44,241 nucleotides of DNA from an uncultured Lactobacillaceae bacterium (GCA_945285405.1 CALYQJ010000015.1:1-44241); one strand, 5' to 3'; shown: positions 1-8,136, numbered from the stretch's first letter. Program-made: numbers and translations. The notes: a model not told the origin generated them from the sequence alone.

Positions 1-52
1 TATCTTTATTTTTAAATTCAAAAAATTAAAAAATAAATTAACTTAAAAAAAT

Positions 53-94
53 AAAAAAAGGTTGGTTTTCTATTTTGAAAACCAACCTTTTTTT
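53..94. terminator. Bidirectional intrinsic terminator
   Basis: An 18-bp perfect stem (arms 53-70 and 77-94) with a 6-base loop has an A-run on one side and a T-run on the other. It therefore works for the leftward PTS operon that ends at 104 and also for rightward transcription. Confidence 0.9.
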
Positions 95-103
95 TATTTT
101 AAT

Positions 104-571
104 TTAGGAAGTTACAAGTTGCTTTTGATACTGCTTGATACGTATAACTTTACTTTTTTGAATCGGAATTAATTTTAATTTATGCCAGAAAAGATTACTT
201 TGACATAATTGTAAAACTATTTTTTTATTATTTATATTTGAATCTTGGGCAACTTTCTCAACTTGATTATGCATAAAGGCATTTAAATTAGGAAAGGTAA
301 CCTCTAATTTCTTAATCGGTTTTAAAGTTATCTGAGAATGCTGATTTTGGTATTGCCCTTCTATGATATCAAATTGAAAAGAATCATTAGGATTTTGCGG
401 AACAAAAGTTTGATTAATCACATAATTACCATTTGCTTTTAACCTTAGAATCAAACTATCATTTTTCCGTTTCAAAAAATAAGAATGGAGATAAAAATAT
501 TTTTGTTTTTGCAACAAATAGATTAACAAAGTTAATCCAATTGCCCCAATAACTAAAATTGCCATAATCAT
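104..571 (-). CDS. Small membrane-anchored protein at the end of the PTS operon
   Basis: A 155-residue protein that I do not recognise. Residues 2-21 are a clear hydrophobic segment (MAILVIGAIGLTLLIYLL), followed by basic residues, so it is probably anchored by its N-terminus with the rest in the cytoplasm. The remainder is polar and rich in Lys, Gln and Asn, with no cysteine pair or catalytic motif that I can name. It starts 27 bases after the EIIA gene and is followed directly by the operon terminator, so it is the fifth gene of the EIIB-C-D-A operon. Position suggests an accessory of the permease, but this is inference only. It could also be unrelated cargo. Confidence 0.7.
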   Translation of the reverse strand: MIMAILVIGAIGLTLLIYLLQKQKYFYLHSYFLKRKNDSLILRLKANGNYVINQTFVPQNPNDSFQFDIIEGQYQNQHSQITLKPIKKLEVTFPNLNAFMHNQVEKVAQDSNINNKKIVLQLCQSNLFWHKLKLIPIQKSKVIRIKQYQKQLVTS

Positions 572-598
572 CCGCTAACTCCTTAAATCTCCTAACTT

Positions 599-1036
599 TT
601 AAATTCCATCTTCACCATCCTGTGGTGATTGATCTTGCAATGGGGCCTGTGCATCGAAACACTGAGTTCCAGCAAGAGAAGTTGCTACAATTTTATCAGC
701 ACACTCTTGGGCTGAAGTAAAGTCAGAAAATATAATTTCTAAAAGCGAACCTAAATTACAACCGGCAACTACCTTTATATTATCATGACCATTCGCACAA
801 GTAACTGCAGTTTTAAAAGGGGTTCCTCCTGCTAAATCTGTAAAAAACACTAACTGTTCTTTAGCATTCTTTGCAAGTAATTCTTGAAATTTTATTTTTA
901 AATCACTTTCACTCATTCCTTCGGTAAAATTGACAAAACACCAACTATCGGGAATTTTAGCTAATAATTGTAAAGCCCCTTTAATACCACTAGCGAAAGT
1001 TCCATGACCGGTAACAATGATTTTAACTGGGTTCAT
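599..1036 (-). CDS. PTS mannose-family EIIA component
   Basis: A 145-residue cytoplasmic EIIA of the mannose (Man) family. It takes phosphate from HPr and passes it to EIIB. The N-terminal strand and loop IIVTGHGTFASG place the phospho-accepting histidine at residue 11, and FFTDLAGGTPFKTA near residue 66 is the family's second signature. Length is normal for a free-standing EIIA. It lies 25 bases after the EIID gene and is fourth in an operon read right to left (B, C, D, A). The tail is acidic and Gln-rich. This is the only free-standing Man-type EIIA in the window, and it may also serve the second Man-type PTS at 21049-23177, which has none. Confidence 0.93.
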   Translation of the reverse strand: MNPVKIIVTGHGTFASGIKGALQLLAKIPDSWCFVNFTEGMSESDLKIKFQELLAKNAKEQLVFFTDLAGGTPFKTAVTCANGHDNIKVVAGCNLGSLLEIIFSDFTSAQECADKIVATSLAGTQCFDAQAPLQDQSPQDGEDGI

Positions 1037-1061
1037 TAATTTTATCCTTCCTGAGATTTCT

Positions 1062-1886
1062 TTACATCCAACCTAACAAAGACATCACAATTGCTAAAGC
1101 AAAAGTTACAATAATTAACCAAATTGGATTAATATTTTTCTTTAATAACCAATACAATAAGAAGACAAATGCAAATGGTAAAAGATTGGGAAAAATTTTA
1201 TCTAATAATTGTCGCTGAAGATCAATTACGGCTCCACCAGCACCAACTTTAATTGTTAACTTCATCTTAACGTATGAAGCAATCAATGCCCCAATAACCG
1301 TTAATCCCAAAATCGAAGCTACATGAGAAATAATTTTCGAATTATCCTCAATAATATCAATTGCTTTAGCCCCGAGGTTATATCCTAAATGGGCTAAAGG
1401 GATTCGTGTCCAAAAAAGAAACAAATAAACTAAAAAGAAGAGAATTGGTCCTAAAACGTTACCACTCTTAGCAATTGAAGCTGAGATTCCACCAACAATA
1501 GGCATAATTGTAAACCAAAAAATTGCGTCACCAATACCTGCCATTGGACCAAATAAGGCGTTTTTTAGTCCCTTAATCGTTTGGGAATCAACATGGTCTT
1601 CTTCCATACTAAGGAGTAATCCCATTAAGATCGGATATAATGGCGGTGAACTGTTAATAAATTCCATATTATCCGTCATGACCCGTGATAAACCCTTCGG
1701 ATCATCACGATAAATCTTTTCCCAATATGGTAATTGAGCCCAAGTAAAACCAGGTGCATGCATTCTTTCATAAGAAAAACTAGATTGAACTAAATTAGAA
1801 CGAATCCCCAACATTGAAATTTCATGTTTTGAAAAAATGCTATGGCGTTGGTTTTTAGTTTCTGAATCAGTTTTAGATTCCATCAT
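1062..1886 (-). CDS. PTS mannose-family EIID component
   Basis: A 274-residue integral membrane EIID subunit. The family core is visible: the hydrophilic N-terminal half, LLLSMEEDH near residue 90, and the FGPMAGIGDAIFW motif near residue 112. Hydrophobic segments and the usual LLPFAFVFLLYWLLKKNINP ending follow. With EIIC it forms the sugar channel, with specificity probably galactose-type judging from the divergent lac genes. The gene overlaps the end of EIIC. The last EIIC codons (GGG GGA GGA) are its Shine-Dalgarno sequence, so the two are likely translationally coupled. Two ATG codons are adjacent at 1886 and 1883, and 1883 has the better spacing. Confidence 0.94.
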   Translation of the reverse strand: MMESKTDSETKNQRHSIFSKHEISMLGIRSNLVQSSFSYERMHAPGFTWAQLPYWEKIYRDDPKGLSRVMTDNMEFINSSPPLYPILMGLLLSMEEDHVDSQTIKGLKNALFGPMAGIGDAIFWFTIMPIVGGISASIAKSGNVLGPILFFLVYLFLFWTRIPLAHLGYNLGAKAIDIIEDNSKIISHVASILGLTVIGALIASYVKMKLTIKVGAGGAVIDLQRQLLDKIFPNLLPFAFVFLLYWLLKKNINPIWLIIVTFALAIVMSLLGWM

Positions 1887-2679
1887 TCATTCCTCCCCCT
1901 TGATTATTAGCTTCAAGCTCTTTAATTTTAGCCCTTGTCTTTTCTTCATCTTTACTGTGATAAAACTCAATCATGGCAAATACAGCCCCAACTAATGCTA
2001 CTGGTAAAACATTAGAGAAAGGAATCATACTTGCAACCACAAACCCCAAAAGCAAATATGGTAAGTAACGAGCTTTTAACATAACTTTTAGCAACATTGC
2101 AAAACCAACTGCAGGTAAAATGCCACCAGCTAATTCAAAACCATGGGTTAACCAATGAGGCATTGAATTAACTAAAGTTCTCATTGGCCCCTGAGCAGCA
2201 TAAGCGCTTAAGAATGCCACAATTCCAAAGCTTAATGTAACAATCGCCATTGGTACCAAATTTAAGCGCTTAAAAGCTTTAGCATTACCATCTTCAGCAT
2301 ATCGATCAAAAGTTGGCAAAAAAAGTGAAAATGATGAATAGTAAATTAACAAAATGTACTGCATTAACATTGCAAAAGGTAGGGATAAACCAATTGCAGT
2401 TTGAGGTGCAATATTATTAGTATAAGCAACAACTACCGTCATAATTCCACATAATACAGTATTAGGCGGTTGAGTTCCCCCCGCCGGAGTCAATCCTGCA
2501 AAAGCAAGTTCAGTTAAGCCACCGGCAATTACACCCATCTTTAAATCACCTAAGATCAAGCCAGTGATTGTACAAACAATAATGGGTCGAAAAATGAAAA
2601 ATGCCTGAAGCCAACAATCTAAACCAGCAATCATGGCCCAAATAGCAATCAAAAGGCCCTGAATAAAGGTTATTTCCAT
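1873..2679 (-). CDS. PTS mannose-family EIIC component
   Basis: A 268-residue polytopic membrane protein of the EIIC Man/Sor/Aga type. Characteristic segments are GLDCWLQAFFIFRPIIVCTITGLILGD near residue 20, the FAGLTPAGGTQPPNTVLCGI loop near residue 60, and PHWLTHGFELAGGILPAVGFAMLL near residue 175. It is the translocating subunit partnered by EIID. It is second in the leftward operon, 28 bases after EIIB, and overlaps EIID by 14 bases. The C-terminus is charged and Gly-rich because it encodes the downstream ribosome site. Confidence 0.94.
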   Translation of the reverse strand: MEITFIQGLLIAIWAMIAGLDCWLQAFFIFRPIIVCTITGLILGDLKMGVIAGGLTELAFAGLTPAGGTQPPNTVLCGIMTVVVAYTNNIAPQTAIGLSLPFAMLMQYILLIYYSSFSLFLPTFDRYAEDGNAKAFKRLNLVPMAIVTLSFGIVAFLSAYAAQGPMRTLVNSMPHWLTHGFELAGGILPAVGFAMLLKVMLKARYLPYLLLGFVVASMIPFSNVLPVALVGAVFAMIEFYHSKDEEKTRAKIKELEANNQGGGMNDGI

Positions 2680-2707
2680 TCTTATTTATCTCCTTCATTT
2701 AATAAAA

Positions 2708-3196
2708 TTATTTATTCAATAATTCTTCAGTAATCGGATATTTCTTATCTCCTGGATAATCTTGAATATAAATATCAATTCCTTTTTGTTTTAGATAAAG
2801 TAAATCAGCTTTATCTTGTTCATCCACATATACTTTTTTAGTAATTTCAATTTTTCCTTTAGCAAAATGCATATTACCAACATTAATCTCTTTTATCGGA
2901 ACTCCGCCATCAACCAATTTTCGGCAATCACTAGGAGTTTTAACCACGATAAAAATATGTTGGCGATCTGCTGCTTTATCAATTATTTCAATCGTATGTT
3001 GTAACGTAAAAAAGCGAATTCCTGCCCCCGAAGATTCAGCAGTAGTAGCCATTAATTTTTGCTGTAAAGAATCATTTGCTGCCTGATCATTAGCTACTAA
3101 AATTAAATTAGCATTACAAGCCTTAGTCCAACTGACTCCCACTTGACCATGAACCAAGCGATTATCAATTCTGGTAAACACAATATTTGCTGCCAA
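2708..3196 (-). CDS. PTS mannose-family EIIB component
   Basis: A 162-residue cytoplasmic EIIB. The motif FTRIDNRLVHGQVGVSW puts the phospho-histidine at residue 16. VANDQAANDSLQQKLM and the later INVGNMHFAKGKIEI stretch are typical of the Man/Sor/Aga EIIB family. It phosphorylates the incoming sugar at C6. First gene of the leftward operon, with a good ribosome site (rc of TTTCCTC, about 3202-3208). The promoter and operator-like elements lie in the spacer shared with the DeoR regulator and lac genes, which ties the substrate to the Gal-6-P/Tag-6-P route. Confidence 0.94.
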   Translation of the reverse strand: MAANIVFTRIDNRLVHGQVGVSWTKACNANLILVANDQAANDSLQQKLMATTAESSGAGIRFFTLQHTIEIIDKAADRQHIFIVVKTPSDCRKLVDGGVPIKEINVGNMHFAKGKIEITKKVYVDEQDKADLLYLKQKGIDIYIQDYPGDKKYPITEELLNK

Positions 3197-3228
3197 AATT
3201 ATTTCCTCTTTTCTTTATTGTTATTTTA

Positions 3229-3278
3229 TGTTTGATTTTGTTCGCTTATTATTCTAAATCATGAAATCGTTTTGTCAA
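3229..3278 (-). promoter_or_regulatory. Sigma-A promoter and operator-like element of the PTS operon
   Basis: On the minus strand TTGACA (3278-3273), a 16-base spacer and TAGAAT (3256-3251) form a strong promoter. Just downstream (3244-3229) the plus strand reads TGTTTGATTTTGTTCG. Its complement has the same AACAAA/CAAACA pattern found just downstream of the lac promoter. DeoR-family sugar repressors often bind TGTTT-type direct repeats, so this is a plausible operator. Confidence 0.65.
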
Positions 3279-3373
3279 CCATAAAATATATTGTTTTGTG
3301 AATTGATTTAAGTAATTAATTTTTCTATTTTAAATTAAAATATCCTAGTTTTTATAAAGAAGAAAAGTTTATT

Positions 3374-3387
3374 TTTAAGCGCTTAAA
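3374..3387. promoter_or_regulatory. cre-like palindrome (CcpA site candidate)
   Basis: TTTAAGCGCTTAAA is a perfect 14-bp palindrome with the AAGCGCTT core of catabolite-responsive elements. It lies about midway between the two divergent promoters. CcpA control of both operons is inferred. Confidence 0.55.
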
Positions 3388-3473
3388 TTGGCATTATTTC
3401 TATAGAGAATTTAATAATTGACCAAAAAGCAAAACTTCAATTAGACAACTTTTAAATTGATTAATAATTTTTC

Positions 3474-3528
3474 TTGACGCATAAAAATAAGCGTGATAAA
3501 TTTAGTAATGATTCAAAACAAACAAAAA
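3474..3528 (+). promoter_or_regulatory. Promoter and operator-like repeat for lacR-lacABD
   Basis: TTGACG (3474-3479) and TAAATT (3497-3502) are separated by 17 bases. Downstream, CAAAACAAACAAAAAA (about 3514-3529) resembles the CAAAATCAAACATAAAA found in the same position on the opposite operon. The two promoters may therefore share one DeoR-type repressor. Confidence 0.5.
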
Positions 3529-3561
3529 AAAACATTTATTAACATTAAGCGAGGTGACTGA

Positions 3562-4332
3562 ATGTTAAAAAATGAGCGCTTATTGAAGATTCGCAATTGG
3601 ATCAAACACAAAGGGATTGTTACTGTTAGTGAAATAAGTAAAGAATTAAAAGTATCAACAATGACCGTCCGTCGTGATTTAGATGAACTCAGTAATCGTC
3701 AAGAAGTCATCCGTATTCATGGTGGTGCACAAAGCATCAATTTAAAAGCGAATGCAGAATTATCACGCATGGAAAAACGTAAAATAAACGTTAAAGCAAA
3801 ACAAGAAATTGCCCAAATCATTGCTGGCTTAATTGAACCTGGTGACGCAGTTTATTTAGGTCCTGGAACGACAATTGAACTAGTTGCCAATTATTTAAAA
3901 GTTGATGATGTTCGAATCATTACTAACAGCTTACCGGTTTTTTTAAGTTTTCAAGATAAAGCCGATCGCTATTCCTTAAATTTAGTTGGTGGCAGTTATC
4001 GTGCTCGTTCAGGAGCCTTTATTGGAAACTTAGCTAATGAAGTTCTAGAACGGCTAAAAACCAATAAAGCTTTCATCAGTGTTAATGGCATTCAAAAAAA
4101 CGACGTAAGTAATGCTAATCCTGAAGAAGGACAAACCCAACAAATTGCAATGAATAATGCACAGTTTCGCTATGTCGTTGGTGACCATTCCAAATTAAAC
4201 CATCAAGACCTTTATCCCTTCTATCGTCTTAATGTAACTAATGGTTTAATCACCGATTCCTCAATCAGTGTCGATGATCTTAAGATTTATGAAAAGTTTA
4301 CTAAAGTGATTACTAAAATTAAAAAGAAATAA
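3562..4332 (+). CDS. lacR: DeoR-family transcriptional regulator, LacR-like
   Basis: A 256-residue DeoR regulator. The N-terminal winged helix-turn-helix (residues 1-57) contains GIVTVSEISKELKVSTMTVRRDLDEL and RIHGGA, the family signature. The C-terminal half is the DeoR sensor fold that binds sugar phosphates, with PGDAVYLGPGTTIELVANYL near residue 90 and the GGSYRARSGAFIG region near residue 142. Ribosome site GAGGTG precedes the ATG. The stop is 14 bases from lacA, so it is co-transcribed with the lac genes and faces the PTS operon. By analogy with LacR of streptococci and lactococci, tagatose-6-phosphate would be the inducer. That ligand is inferred, not seen. Confidence 0.87.
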   Translation: MLKNERLLKIRNWIKHKGIVTVSEISKELKVSTMTVRRDLDELSNRQEVIRIHGGAQSINLKANAELSRMEKRKINVKAKQEIAQIIAGLIEPGDAVYLGPGTTIELVANYLKVDDVRIITNSLPVFLSFQDKADRYSLNLVGGSYRARSGAFIGNLANEVLERLKTNKAFISVNGIQKNDVSNANPEEGQTQQIAMNNAQFRYVVGDHSKLNHQDLYPFYRLNVTNGLITDSSISVDDLKIYEKFTKVITKIKKK

Positions 4333-4346
4333 AAAGGAGTTAAAAA

Positions 4347-4775
4347 ATGGATGTTGTTTTAGGTTCTGATCAAGATGGCTTTGAAACTAAAGAAGCAGTT
4401 AAAAAATATCTTCAAGATCACCAATATCGGGTAATTGATGTATCTCCCGAACCAGCTAAAGATTTTGTCGACTCTTCTTTAGCCGTAACTAAAGAAATAC
4501 TGAATGGCAAAGCCCATAAAGCGGTAATGTTTGACCGTTATGGTGTTGGATCTGCAATGGCTTCAAATAAAGTTAAAGGGATGGTTACTGCTAATGTTGG
4601 TGAAGAGAATACCGCTCATATGACTGCGGAACATAATGGTGCTAAAGCAATTGCTATTGGTACTGGTACTTTAGGTTTAGATAAAATTTTAACCATTGTG
4701 CAACGTTATTTAGATACTGAGTATGCTGATGGCCGACATCAAATTCGCCTTGATATGTTAGAAAAAATGATCTAA
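4347..4775 (+). CDS. lacA: Galactose-6-phosphate isomerase subunit LacA
   Basis: A 142-residue member of the RpiB/LacAB sugar-phosphate isomerase family. With LacB it converts galactose-6-phosphate to tagatose-6-phosphate. It has the N-terminal [19 protein letters not shown] nucleotide-fold start, [19 protein letters not shown] in mid-protein and the LacA-type ending [13 protein letters not shown]. Like known LacA subunits it lacks the CGTGIG active-site segment, which LacB supplies. Length fits the usual 141-142. Ribosome site AAGGAG precedes it. Second gene of the lac operon, 22 bases before lacB. Confidence 0.95.
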   Translation: MDVVLGSDQDGFETKEAVKKYLQDHQYRVIDVSPEPAKDFVDSSLAVTKEILNGKAHKAVMFDRYGVGSAMASNKVKGMVTANVGEENTAHMTAEHNGAKAIAIGTGTLGLDKILTIVQRYLDTEYADGRHQIRLDMLEKMI

Positions 4776-4797
4776 TCAAAGAAAGGAAGCAAAAAAG

Positions 4798-5316
4798 ATG
4801 ATTATTTCAATTGGTAACGATCACATAGTAACTGAAGTTAAAGTTCAATTATCAAATATGTTAAAAGCTTTAGGCCATCAAGTAATTGACGAAGGAACCT
4901 ATGATACAACCCGTACCCATTATCCAATTTATGGTAAAAGAGTTGCTGAAGATGTTGCTGACGGCAGAGCAGATCTTGGAGTAGTTCTTTGTGGTACTGG
5001 TATCGGAATTTCAACTGCTGCTGATAAAAATGAAGGTGTCCGCGCTGCTATGGTATCTGATGTCACTTCCGCAGTTTATGCTCGAGAACAATTAAATGCC
5101 AATATTATCGGATTTGGTGGTGCTACAGTTGGTGAACATTTAGCTGAAGATATTGTTAAAGCATTTATTGATACAACCTACAAAGAAAATTCCCAAAATA
5201 AAGAAATTATTGCTAAAATTGACCAAATTGCTCAACCTAATCCAGATCAAAAAGATAATCCCCACTTCTTTGATGCTGAATTAGAAAAATGGCAAGAAGG
5301 CGTTTACCATGATTAG
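4798..5316 (+). CDS. lacB: Galactose-6-phosphate isomerase subunit LacB
   Basis: A 172-residue partner of LacA. Signatures are [14 protein letters not shown] at the start, [15 protein letters not shown] near residue 40, the catalytic [16 protein letters not shown] near residue 62 with its cysteine, and the LacB-specific tail [18 protein letters not shown]. Together LacAB isomerise galactose-6-phosphate to tagatose-6-phosphate. Length matches the family (171). In many lac operons lacC follows, but here an 84-base gap leads straight to lacD. Confidence 0.96.
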   Translation: MIISIGNDHIVTEVKVQLSNMLKALGHQVIDEGTYDTTRTHYPIYGKRVAEDVADGRADLGVVLCGTGIGISTAADKNEGVRAAMVSDVTSAVYAREQLNANIIGFGGATVGEHLAEDIVKAFIDTTYKENSQNKEIIAKIDQIAQPNPDQKDNPHFFDAELEKWQEGVYHD

Positions 5317-5400
5317 TTTTCACTTCTTTTTAACAAAATAACTGGTATTATATAGATGGTATTTTTAATAATATGTAAAGCCTGAGGAGGTATTTTTTTA

Positions 5401-6399
5401 ATGTCTGTAAAACTTACAGCAAGTCAATATGAACATTTACAAAAATTGTCAGACCAAAATAGTGTTATTTCTGCTTTGGCAATTGATCAACGGGGATCTT
5501 TAAAAAAGATGTTAGCCGCTGCGGCTAATAAACCAGCAGATGAAACAACAATTGTTGATTTCAAAAAAGCTGTTTCTGCTGAATTAACTAAGTATGCTAG
5601 TGCAATTTTATTAGACCCTGAATACGGTTTACCAGCAAGTAAAGTCCGTGACGCTAATTCTGGATTATTGCTCTCTTATGAAAAAACTGGTTATGATGCT
5701 AGCGAACCTGGTCGTTTTCCTGATTTGATTGAAAATCAAAGTGCTTTAAGAATTAAAGAAGAAGGCGGCGATGCTGTTAAATTCTTACTTTACTATGATG
5801 TAGATGATCCTGATTCAATCAATGATCGTAAAAAAGCCTTTGTTGAACGTGTTGGTGCGGAAAGCAAGGAAATTGGTCTACCATTATTTGTCGAATTAGT
5901 TTCTTATGACGAAAATTCTGACAACGTCAATGATGCAGCATTTGCTAAAGTTAAACCACACAAAGTTATTGAAATGACTCGTGAATTTAGCGATCCTCGT
6001 TACAACATTTCTGTTTTGAAACTTGAAGTTCCTGTTAACCAGAAATTTGTTGAAGGATTTACTGATGGTAATGAAGCTGTCTACTCACAAGAAGAAGCTA
6101 AGAAATTCTATAAAGAACAATCTGATGCTACTGACTTACCATTTATCTTCTTGTCAGCTGGTGTTAGCAACGAAATGTTCTTAAAAGAATTACAATTTGC
6201 TAAAGAAGCTGGATCAACCTTTAATGGTGTACTTTGTGGTCGTGCTACTTGGAAACCAGGTGTTGAACCATTTGCAGCTCAAGGTGAAGATGCTGGTAAG
6301 AAATGGCTAGAAACTGAAGGTAAAGCTAATATTGATCGCTTAAACAAAGTTTTGGCAGAAACTGCTACTCCTTGGACTGACAAAGTAGAAAAAGCTTAA
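5401..6399 (+). CDS. lacD: Tagatose-1,6-bisphosphate aldolase LacD
   Basis: A 332-residue class I (Schiff-base) aldolase that cleaves tagatose-1,6-bisphosphate to dihydroxyacetone phosphate and glyceraldehyde-3-phosphate. Visible signatures are ALAIDQRGSLKKML near residue 26, AVKFLLYYDVDD near residue 125, LFVELVSYD with Glu165, and SVLKLEVPVNQKF, whose Lys207 should form the Schiff base. FLSAGVSNEMF and GVLCGRATWKPGV follow. Length is close to the usual 325-330. A strong GAGGAGG ribosome site sits 7-13 bases before the ATG, and codons are those of a highly expressed gene. Its substrate needs a tagatose-6-phosphate kinase that is not in this window. Confidence 0.96.
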   Translation: MSVKLTASQYEHLQKLSDQNSVISALAIDQRGSLKKMLAAAANKPADETTIVDFKKAVSAELTKYASAILLDPEYGLPASKVRDANSGLLLSYEKTGYDASEPGRFPDLIENQSALRIKEEGGDAVKFLLYYDVDDPDSINDRKKAFVERVGAESKEIGLPLFVELVSYDENSDNVNDAAFAKVKPHKVIEMTREFSDPRYNISVLKLEVPVNQKFVEGFTDGNEAVYSQEEAKKFYKEQSDATDLPFIFLSAGVSNEMFLKELQFAKEAGSTFNGVLCGRATWKPGVEPFAAQGEDAGKKWLETEGKANIDRLNKVLAETATPWTDKVEKA

Positions 6400-6426
6400 G
6401 CAACCAAACTTACTAAGCTAATTTGT

Positions 6427-6460
6427 AAAAGTTGATCCTTTTAGGATCAGCTTTTATTTT
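6427..6460 (+). terminator. Intrinsic terminator after lacD
   Basis: A 10-bp stem (6429-6438 with 6444-6453) is followed by a T-rich run. It sits between lacD and the DUF4867 gene, so the two downstream genes may be expressed only by read-through. Confidence 0.75.
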
Positions 6461-6470
6461 AATTAAAATT

Positions 6471-6484
6471 AGAAAACGTTATCC
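6471..6484 (+). promoter_or_regulatory. Possible cre site upstream of the DUF4867 gene
   Basis: AGAAAACGTTATCC matches the cre consensus WGWNANCGNTNWCA at 13 of 14 positions and abuts the start codon at 6486. The match could be chance in such AT-rich DNA. Confidence 0.3.
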
Positions 6485-6485
6485 T

Positions 6486-7166
6486 ATGAACTCTGAAATT
6501 AAAATAAAAGAATTAAATTCTCAATACCATATATCTGACTTAACTGATTCTGAATTCTCAGAATATGGTCTCACCTATCCCCAGTATAATTTGACGGAAC
6601 TACAAACCTTCTTAAAAGATAATATTAAAATACCACCTTCAAAACAGGATAATATTTACGTTCCTTCTAATCCAAAAATCGAAAATATACCGGTTATTCA
6701 ACAAATTAGTCAAGATCTTTTTGCCGGTTTACCCATTGAGGTTGGTGAATGTAGCGGTCATAATAGTGCTCTTACTGCTTTAGAATATCATCAAGGTAGT
6801 GAAGTCAATATTTTTGCAACAGATGTAGTAATGGCATTGGGTAAAAGGTATCAAATGAAAAATCAACAATTTAATGCCGAAAAAGATGCTAAATTATTTT
6901 TCATTCCTGCTAATACTGTTGTTGAGTTTTACAGTGATACCTTACACTACAGTCCCTGTGAAGTTTATTCTTCCGGTTTTAAATTTATTGTAATGCTTAT
7001 CAAGGGAAGTAATCAGCCGCTTCCTGCTAATTACCATAAAAATAATCCTCTAGTAATGAAAACGAATAAATTTCAAATTGCTCATAAAAGTAGAACTGAC
7101 AAAATTAACCAGGGTGAATTACCTGGCTTAATTGGGGAACTTATCAAAATTAAACCAATTATTTAG
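6486..7166 (+). CDS. DUF4867 family protein
   Basis: A 226-residue protein that I place in DUF4867 from its pattern: the early SDLTDSEFSEYGLTY, VGECSGHNSALTALEYHQGSEVNIF near residue 95, and IPANTVVEFYSDTLHYSPCEV near residue 138. The paired His/Glu residues and beta-rich spacing suggest a cupin-like sugar-binding or isomerase fold, but function is unknown. The start is the ATG at 6486, which matches the family's N-terminus. A longer frame starting at TTG 6432 would begin inside the lacD terminator. The ribosome site is weak. It lies 13 bases before lacX. The family is, as I recall, often next to galactose or tagatose genes in Firmicutes. Confidence 0.8.
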   Translation: MNSEIKIKELNSQYHISDLTDSEFSEYGLTYPQYNLTELQTFLKDNIKIPPSKQDNIYVPSNPKIENIPVIQQISQDLFAGLPIEVGECSGHNSALTALEYHQGSEVNIFATDVVMALGKRYQMKNQQFNAEKDAKLFFIPANTVVEFYSDTLHYSPCEVYSSGFKFIVMLIKGSNQPLPANYHKNNPLVMKTNKFQIAHKSRTDKINQGELPGLIGELIKIKPII

Positions 7167-7179
7167 GAAGGAAAAATTA

Positions 7180-8070
7180 ATGATTACTATCGAAAATAAT
7201 AAATACCGAGCAAGCATTAACCGAATCGGTGCAGAAGTTCAATCTTTTCAAAACAAGTACATTGATGATTATGAATATATTTGGAATGATCCTACTGGTA
7301 AAATTTGGCATCGTCATTTTCCAATTTTGTTCCCAGCAATCGGACGTTCTAACCATAATGAATATAAGTTAAACAATCAAACCTATCCGATGATGCAGCA
7401 TGGTTTTGCGCGAGACTATTCCTGGACCGATATTAACCGTAGTCCTGATCGAGTAACCTTTGTTCTTCATGAAAATGAACAAACACTAAAAATTTATCCC
7501 TTTAAATTTACTTTAGCAGTAACTTATCAATTAACGGATCAAGGTTTGAAGGTCAATAGCAAAGTTACCAATAATGATGAAAAACCTTTACCTTTTGCTT
7601 TAGGTTTTCATCCTGCTTTTAATGTTTTTCAACAACCAAACGGGGATTTCGATAATTATGAAATGACTGTCGACCCCGTGAAAGGAAAATTACAAAAATT
7701 CGGAACAGGACCGATACCTTTTCGTAACGGTAAAATTGAGGATCTAAAAGGAAGCCAAGATAATCATATTCCTTTAACTCATGAACTCTTAGACGATGGT
7801 TTAGTCTTATTAGCTAATACTGAAATACAAAAAGCAACTATGAAATCAGCTAATCATCCCCGCTACATTACGGTAGATTGCGGTAATTTTCCTTATCTTA
7901 ATCTTTGGAGTCCGGAACATCAAAAAGCACCTTTCATCTGTATTGAACCATTTGCCGGTTTGCCTGATCAAGCAAGTGACCAAGCAACTGACTGGTATCA
8001 TAAAGAAGGCAATACGATTTTAAAACCACAAGAAACTAAAGAATTTTACTTTCAAATTGAGTTTAACTAA
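7180..8070 (+). CDS. lacX: LacX-like aldose 1-epimerase family protein
   Basis: A 296-residue galactose-mutarotase-like protein of the LacX subfamily. Visible are RHFPILFPAIGR near residue 48, the YPMMQHGFARDYSW segment near residue 67, LPFALGFHPAFNVF near residue 142 and FICIEPFAGLPDQ near residue 248. LacX is found at the end of lactococcal lac operons and is thought to interconvert sugar anomers, perhaps of phosphorylated sugars. The ATG at 7180 is preceded by AGGAAGG at 7165-7171. The longer frame that starts upstream has no support. It ends the lac operon, before a terminator at 8095. Confidence 0.88.
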   Translation: MITIENNKYRASINRIGAEVQSFQNKYIDDYEYIWNDPTGKIWHRHFPILFPAIGRSNHNEYKLNNQTYPMMQHGFARDYSWTDINRSPDRVTFVLHENEQTLKIYPFKFTLAVTYQLTDQGLKVNSKVTNNDEKPLPFALGFHPAFNVFQQPNGDFDNYEMTVDPVKGKLQKFGTGPIPFRNGKIEDLKGSQDNHIPLTHELLDDGLVLLANTEIQKATMKSANHPRYITVDCGNFPYLNLWSPEHQKAPFICIEPFAGLPDQASDQATDWYHKEGNTILKPQETKEFYFQIEFN

Positions 8071-8094
8071 ACTAGAATTCGTATTAAACTAATT

Positions 8095-8136
8095 AAGGAC
8101 TAACCTCCAATTTTCGGAGTTAGTTCTTTTTAATTT
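8095..8136 (+). terminator. Intrinsic terminator after lacX
   Basis: Arms 8095-8108 and 8116-8128 pair over about 13 bp with one bulged C, followed by a T-run. Confidence 0.8.

Noticed and set aside
2816-3004. Rightward 62-codon ORF inside the EIIB gene
   Set aside because: Antisense shadow of a clearly coding EIIB gene, with no ribosome site and no sensible composition.
6432-6485. TTG start giving a longer DUF4867 protein
   Set aside because: It lies inside the lacD terminator stem and adds residues not expected in the family.
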